Shown here in pieces: positions 59,201 to 64,000 of a DNA stretch of 64,000 bases. The notes under the pieces are model-generated. The model was not told where the DNA came from. It ran no database searches and saw nothing but the letters and a program-made list of their open reading frames with translations. How positions within the stretch are numbered: the first letter of the stretch is position 1; every line of letters begins with the position of its first letter. Source of the stretch: Mya arenaria (lineage: Eukaryota > Mollusca > Bivalvia > Myida > Myidae); contig NC_069127.1 of assembly GCF_026914265.1 (NCBI RefSeq), positions 24,566,637 through 24,630,636 on the forward strand. Direction: 5' to 3'. The position numbers and the translations under genes were made by a program.

Positions 59201-62200
59201 AGATGACTCTCTTTCAAATTCCTTTACCCCATGATGATTTGTCAAAAAAACATGTGGGCTGGCAACTTTTCATAATTCAAATAATGGCCACTTTTTAACT
59301 AGGTTATTAGAATGACGTCCGCTGTTGTTTGGTCAAGCCGGCATGAGGGTGGCATCAAACTCGGCTAAGGTATTGAATAATTTTAGTAAGGTTTGACATG
59401 GTGACCAAACTTGGTATATACATGTAGGAAGAGTTTTGGAGACCTATCATGGGATTGCTTTTGGGGGCCCCTAGGGTCAAGGTCACTTTTATTAAAAATA
59501 GGAAAAAATAGTTAGTACTGAATAACTTAAGTTAGGGTTGACATATTGCAACCAAACTTGGTATATAGGAATAGTTTATAGAGACCTTTCCTGGGATTGT
59601 GTTTTGGGCTCTGAATGTCATGGTCAAGGGCACTAAAATATAAAAATGGTTAGGGCTGAATTACTTTAGTTAGGGTTGACATATTGTGACCAAACTTAAT
59701 ATACCATATAGAAAGAGTTTATTGAAACCTTTCATGGGTATTCATTTGGGGCCCCTTGGGTCAAGGTCTTGTTTCGTCGCATTGATTGGGGCGTTACTTG
59801 TTAACTAATTTGTCTTTTTTTAATGCTTTTGACAGGCACATATTACATCATTATTGTATACATGTACATTTCTAAGCCAGAGCGGCTTATAATCAAGCCT
59901 GCTGTCATACAACAGCTCTTGTATATGTTTGAATAGATTATTAAATATGTGTCAACTCTATCTAGGAAAGTATGGGATGCAGAAAGTGGGGAGGAATTGA
60001 AGACTTTTCAACACAAGCACATAGTCAAGTGTGTGGACTTCTCCAATGATGGGAACTACCTACTTACAGGCAGCCAGGAGAAAATACTGCGGATATTTGA
60101 CCTGGAAAAGCCAGATGAAGGTATTTGTCTGTTGTTAATCTTATGCATTTTGTAATTCATAGATTTCTTGTCTGATATTAGGGTAACTTAAACTAAGATA
60201 CCCATTCAGTCATATATTTGGCATACAAATGTATTTAATTAAACCTATTTCTTTCTCTTTCGGGTCTTTCAGAGATGCAAAAAAAAATAAGTTTGACTTG
60301 GGTATTGTACTGTTTTGACTTGACTTAGCAGAGCTCTCATTCTGCATGTGGGGAATAGGGCGCGGACAATGAGAAAGTGGAATTTTGCATAATTTTTACT
60401 AAAAATGAGAATTTTGCAAGTTGACAGAAACAAAACAAAAACATTGAATGCAAATTGATGTAATATACTGTGCACTGCTCACAATGTAGTGTGAATAATA
60501 CATTAATATTTTTAATCTACCTTTGACCTACAATTTAACTTTTGAGATTATGGACAGTAAATTCAAAAAAAAAATTGGGTAAAAAAGTATATTCTTAGGC
60601 TCTGGAATCAGGTCTTATATTGGCCTCAAAATTTGTAGAAAAACAGCCTTGTTTAAGGAATTATGTTTATTGTTTTGTTACTTTCCTTTTTTTGCTGAAA
60701 AATGCATGTTTATCTTTCAGATCCACAGGCTTTTAGTGGACACACAGCCTTCATCAAAAATGCTTTGTTTAAAAAGAATGGGAAGCAGATTATAAGTGCT
60801 GCAGATGATAAAACAGTCAGGTATGGGGTTTTATAATGTTTATTTTCCTGTAACAGAAGACTCAAAAGTTAAATGGATCCCTTAATAACTAAAGGCATGA
60901 TAGTTTATCTTTTCAATTGAACATTGCACCTTTTATTTTGTCCTGTATTGCAGTAGCATCATTAATGGAAAAACTCCAATGTTAGGTCTTGAAACTGGCA
61001 ATACATGTACTTATTAAAACATAACTCATCTCCAGTATATTATTTTTGGCTTGAAAAAAGAAGGTTCAGGGTTTGTTAAAGCCTTGTTGCTGTGGGTAAT
61101 AGCTGTAAAAACTGGAACCATGGCCTTGTCTCAAAATCTGCTCTAATATATTCAAATGAAATTTTTGTATGCATTAAGTACAAGAAAAGCAAGCCCCATA
61201 GCTCCTGCTTTAATAATTGTCAAGTTATGCCCCTTCTTTTTACTGAAAACATCAACATACTCCCTCCCTGGTGGTCTTATTTTCTTACATCCTTTGCTTT
61301 ATATAAAATTGCCTTTCTCCAGGGTATGGGATGTGAGCTCGGGGAAGGAAGTGCAGAAGTTGGATTTCCCGGCCATCCCAACTAGCCTTGATCTCACCCA
61401 GGACGGCTCCATCCTCATTGTCACCCATGGCAGCACCACAAGCTTCTGGAATGCTGACACGTAAGGAATTTTGTACTTGTTCTAACATGCAGTCATGCCT
61501 ATTTCTTCTTTTCAACTGGTTTTCTCTTCTTTCTTTTTTTGCCATTAAACTATAAAATTGTTGCCTTTTATCTGATTTATACAAAAAAAATATTTGTGTA
61601 TAATGTGATAGGGATACTCCTATTTCATACAGGCTCCCTTTTTTTTCAAATTTGCGTTGGCATCTCTGAACATGGTATTCCATATAAGGTGTTACCTGGA
61701 TTCAGTGTACTGTTTTTTTGGGATGAACGTTAATTTTACGTCTGCGGAAGTGAACATATTAGTATTGTTAGATTTGAGTCAAAGTGCACGGATAGAAATC
61801 CTGGTTCTCTGGTGTGCCAATGTATAGCACTGACACACAGGAATACCCCGTTAAAGACATCTCTCCCGGAAGACGTTAAGTAATTTTAGTGGTGAGGTGG
61901 AGGATCGTATCTGTGACCCCTATATATATTGACAGATAGGTGTTTTACCAGTAGATCATGGATCTGCCTTAAAGTACCGTCTTGCTATTTAGGGCCAGTA
62001 TTCAATTATTGATCTTATTCTTATCCTTAGATGTGCCTCATTGATTTCATTCAGCCAATTGGTCAGCTGAATATACAGGTCGATCAAAAGACTCAGATTG
62101 AACTTGAATTTAATTTAACCCTTAGGCTGCTGATGGCGATTTTAAAGGCTTTACAAACAGCTTGGAACCAGACCAGACTCCGAGTAACTCGATGCCTGGT

Positions 62201-64000
62201 CTGGTTCTAAGCTGTTTGCCACTCAGTCAATATATCCCCAAAGTTAAGTAAATTGAAAGAAATTTAGAATAAACCAGACGACATTTTTGAGCAGACGACA
62301 ATTTACCCAGCATGCAAAAGGTTAAGATTAGAAACGAAGTTGCTTATTGAATATGGCATCCGATAGCATTTATATTACTGTGGTATGTCCACCGGTTGTA
62401 TGAGGAGATGTGGGTTCAATCACTACAAGATGCATATACATGTACTGTAGCAATAAGAGCAGCTCTTTGCAATCTAGTCAACTGGATTTTGGGAGTAGGA
62501 TATGAAACTATTTTAAGCTTTAAAATGCACTGAAGTTAGCATTTTGTTTGTTATATCGGTATTTATTTCCTAATATAGTCTCATTTTGTGATTAAATGTA
62601 CCTTTGTGATTATGAGATTTAAGATAGCATAACTCTTTAGATGAATGATTGTAGGTCTTATTTACAGTACTATTATATTTCCTATATGGCAATAGTTTGA
62701 AGCATTCTACAATTACATGAGATTCTCTGTATTTATGTTTCAGACTTGACAAGATAAAGGATTTTGAATCTCCGACCCAGATCACCACAGCGAGCCTCCA
62801 CCCTGACAAGACCATCTTCATCTCTGGAGGCGAGAACTTCATCATGTACAAGTCAGACTTCAACACAGGAGAGGAACTTGGTAGGTTGGACGGGTTTTAA
62901 GCTCTTCTAAGCCCAAAGAGCTCAGCATTAGCTAATGTGATAGGTGATTGTCTGTCATCTGACCTCATCCGTCTGTCCCTCGCCAATATTTTTCTTCAAA
63001 CATCTTCTTCAAGATCAAAAAAAGTTGAAAAATTAGCACAAGCCGGCAAGCCCAGCTATGGTGAATTACCTTCTTGGCTTGCTAAAATTATGGATTTCAT
63101 ATACATGTAGACAGGCTTGTTGAAAAAAATATTGATGCCTAGTACACGAGTAAGAATTACCAGTGTGTGTATACCACGTGATAAATTACGTCAAAAATGC
63201 TACGTCGGAAGGCAACATTTTGCATAAAATGAAGACTTAAATCAAAGATAACTTTTCAATAACAATTTTAAATAAAACAAAAGGCAGTCTATGCCGCTTA
63301 AAGAGCCCAGCATTTGTTTTACTACCAAAATTTTATAAGATCATTTGTTTCATCAAACCTGTTTCCAAAATAATGTTTTGACAGTGCTCCGTCAGACGGC
63401 CGTATTGTGAAAAGGTTTGTCGAAGTGGTTTAAGAAACTAAACTCTCAATCAAACTCTGGTAAAAGATCGAAGGCAGGGCTCCTTAAGTGGCGTGGACTG
63501 CGCTGTGTTTCATTTAAAATGGTGAAGAAGTAGTGAAGAAATCTTTGTTTGAAGTTGATTTTCAAATCAAAATATTGCCGTCCGACGTACCATTTATAAC
63601 GCAATTTATCACGTGGTATAGACACACTGATTACAGCTTGCTTTTTTGGGAGTCAAATTTTGAGGACTGCTTAAGTATGGAAAAGAAACACAAATGCAGA
63701 AATTCTTATCTAATAATTTTGTAAATGTATATCAATCACAATTTAAATCTCCAAATAAGAAAATTTTCAACTGCTATCAATGTGCTGCCTTGTTAACTAG
63801 TTAGTACATATGCAAAATAACATTTACATATTACCATCTTACAGAGGCATTCAAGGGTCACTTCGGTTCTGTCCACTGTGTACGATTCTCTCCCGATGGC
63901 GAGGTGTATGCCAGTGGTAGCGAGGATGGAACACTACGACTCTGGCAGACAACAGTTGGCAAAACTTATGGCCTCTGGAAATGTGTCACCCCAGACGAGA
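56207..64000 (+). CDS. STRAP: STRAP, serine/threonine kinase receptor-associated WD40 protein (3' end outside window)
   Basis: Seven exons are visible: 56207-56321, 58137-58272, 59966-60120, 60721-60820, 61323-61460, 62744-62880 and 63845 to the window end. Junctions are GT/AG with matching phases and give 312 residues of about 350 expected from human STRAP. The start [19 protein letters not shown] matches human [18 protein letters not shown]. Conserved WD40 blades follow: [102 protein letters not shown] and [24 protein letters not shown] is a seven-bladed propeller that works with the SMN complex (as UNRIP) and dampens TGF-beta receptor signalling in vertebrates. All exons are open with no damaging change. 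Introns carry MITEs and dispersed repeats. Confidence 0.97.
56680..56973. mobile_element. Harbinger-type MITE with TAA target duplication, copy 2 (STRAP intron 1)
   Basis: Ends TGCACAGTCAATTGTAACC and GGTTACAATGGACTGGTGCA, flanked by TAA at 56677-56679 and 56974-56976. The internal order (GGTCCGGGGAATAG, CCCCGCCAAATGCCCC, GGGACC-type CTAGGTAAGG, CACCTGAAAGGTAAAAACA) matches 9850-10168. 294 bp. Confidence 0.85.
57240..57790. repeat. modular repeat, inverse of the 44.7 kb type (STRAP intron 1)
   Basis: Four diverged modules with TTACTAAAATAGAAAAATGG, TAGTTAGGATTAATGGATAGT, GTGTAGGTAGC and GTGAAGAGCTA.  These are reverse complements of words at 44700-45140. Non-coding. Confidence 0.55.
58310..58640. 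mobile_element. hAT-like MITE with 7-bp target repeat (STRAP intron 2)
   Basis: Inverted ends CAGGGATGTGATT and AATCACATCCCTG. The direct repeat TCATATG flanks both sides (58303-58309 and 58641-58647). The interior contains a C-run and an A-run at 58368-58405. 331 bp, non-coding. Ends CAGGG..CCCTG suggest hAT; the usual hAT duplication is 8 bp, so one flank base may have changed. Confidence 0.72.
58840..59800. repeat. dispersed modular repeats in STRAP intron 2
   Basis: Words such as AACAACTCCTCCTCCTAAACC, CTTCGCAGGAATGTTCCTTAG and AAAAACATGG..ACCAGGGG (58850-59290) form two to three diverged modules. A second type at 59390-59780 repeats TAGTTAGGGTTGACATATTG, ACCAAACTTGGTATATA and GGGTCAAGGTC. 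No conserved coding frame. Confidence 0.55.
60330..60655. repeat. dispersed repeat, copy 2 (STRAP intron 3)
   Basis: Counterpart of 22542-22860 in the same orientation, sharing ACAATGAGAAAG, GCAAGTTGACAGAAACAAAAC, AAATTGATGTAATATAC and TGGCCTCAAAATTTGTAG in order. Non-coding. Confidence 0.6.
63161..63629. mobile_element. foldback/long-TIR element, copy 2 (STRAP intron 6)
   Basis: Ends CAGTGTGTGTATACCACGTG and CACGTGGTATAGACACACTG, with long arms containing TACGTC.GAAGGCAACATTTTG. A 5-bp direct repeat ATTAC flanks it exactly (63156-63160 and 63630-63634). 469 bp, closely similar to 33459-33946 along its whole length. It ends about 215 bp before STRAP exon 7. Confidence 0.82.

Noticed and set aside
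61285-61683. 132-codon minus-strand ORF in STRAP
   Set aside because: Part of it is antisense to STRAP exon 5, the rest is intron; no splice sites or homology support it.

Overview
This is animal nuclear DNA, AT-rich and intron-dense, with short conserved exons separated by long introns full of MITEs, minisatellites and dispersed repeats. The protein content (SMAP, STK33, STRAP and a secreted immunoglobulin-domain protein) and the repeat style point to a lophotrochozoan, most likely a bivalve mollusc. The species assignment is inference; no search was possible.

Layout, left to right. A tRNA-Val(UAC) gene lies at 20-92 (+). An 11-exon secreted protein with three immunoglobulin-like domains and a helical tail runs from 621 to 8007 (+). 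Only 870 bp further on is the four-exon small acidic protein gene SMAP (8878-12000, +). A 7.4 kb repeat-rich gap follows, holding a 34-bp satellite, a TTAA-flanked MITE, a tRNA-derived SINE and a hairpin repeat. The serine/threonine kinase STK33 occupies 19391-40667 (-) in 11 exons with all catalytic motifs present. A 15.5 kb intergenic region then holds more MITEs, a (CA)n tract and a 5'-truncated Tx1/L1-group LINE with a 1089-codon open frame (49726-52995, -). STRAP, a WD40 protein, starts at 56207 (+) and runs off the right end; seven exons are visible and the last one is cut.

The most unusual structure is in STK33 intron 3, between the exon ending in ..HYLHKH and the exon carrying the HRD catalytic loop. 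At its 5' end the exon-intron junction has been amplified into a roughly 39-copy, 36-bp minisatellite (about 34868-36276), in which about twenty units keep a perfect copy of the splice donor. At its 3' end the acceptor plus the HRD-coding exon start has been tandemly triplicated as 75-bp units (28054-28270), all in frame and open. So one intron has multiplied splice sites at both ends. Distal donors would all create a stop; the duplicated acceptors would give kinases with two or three HRD loops.

The genes do not form a functional cluster. SMAP, STK33 and STRAP are conserved single-copy-type metazoan genes. The immunoglobulin gene has a signal peptide and no visible membrane segment, so a secreted recognition role is possible but unproven. 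Several MITE families recur across the window, some with clear target-site duplications, so much of the intron and intergenic sequence can be explained as transposon-derived.
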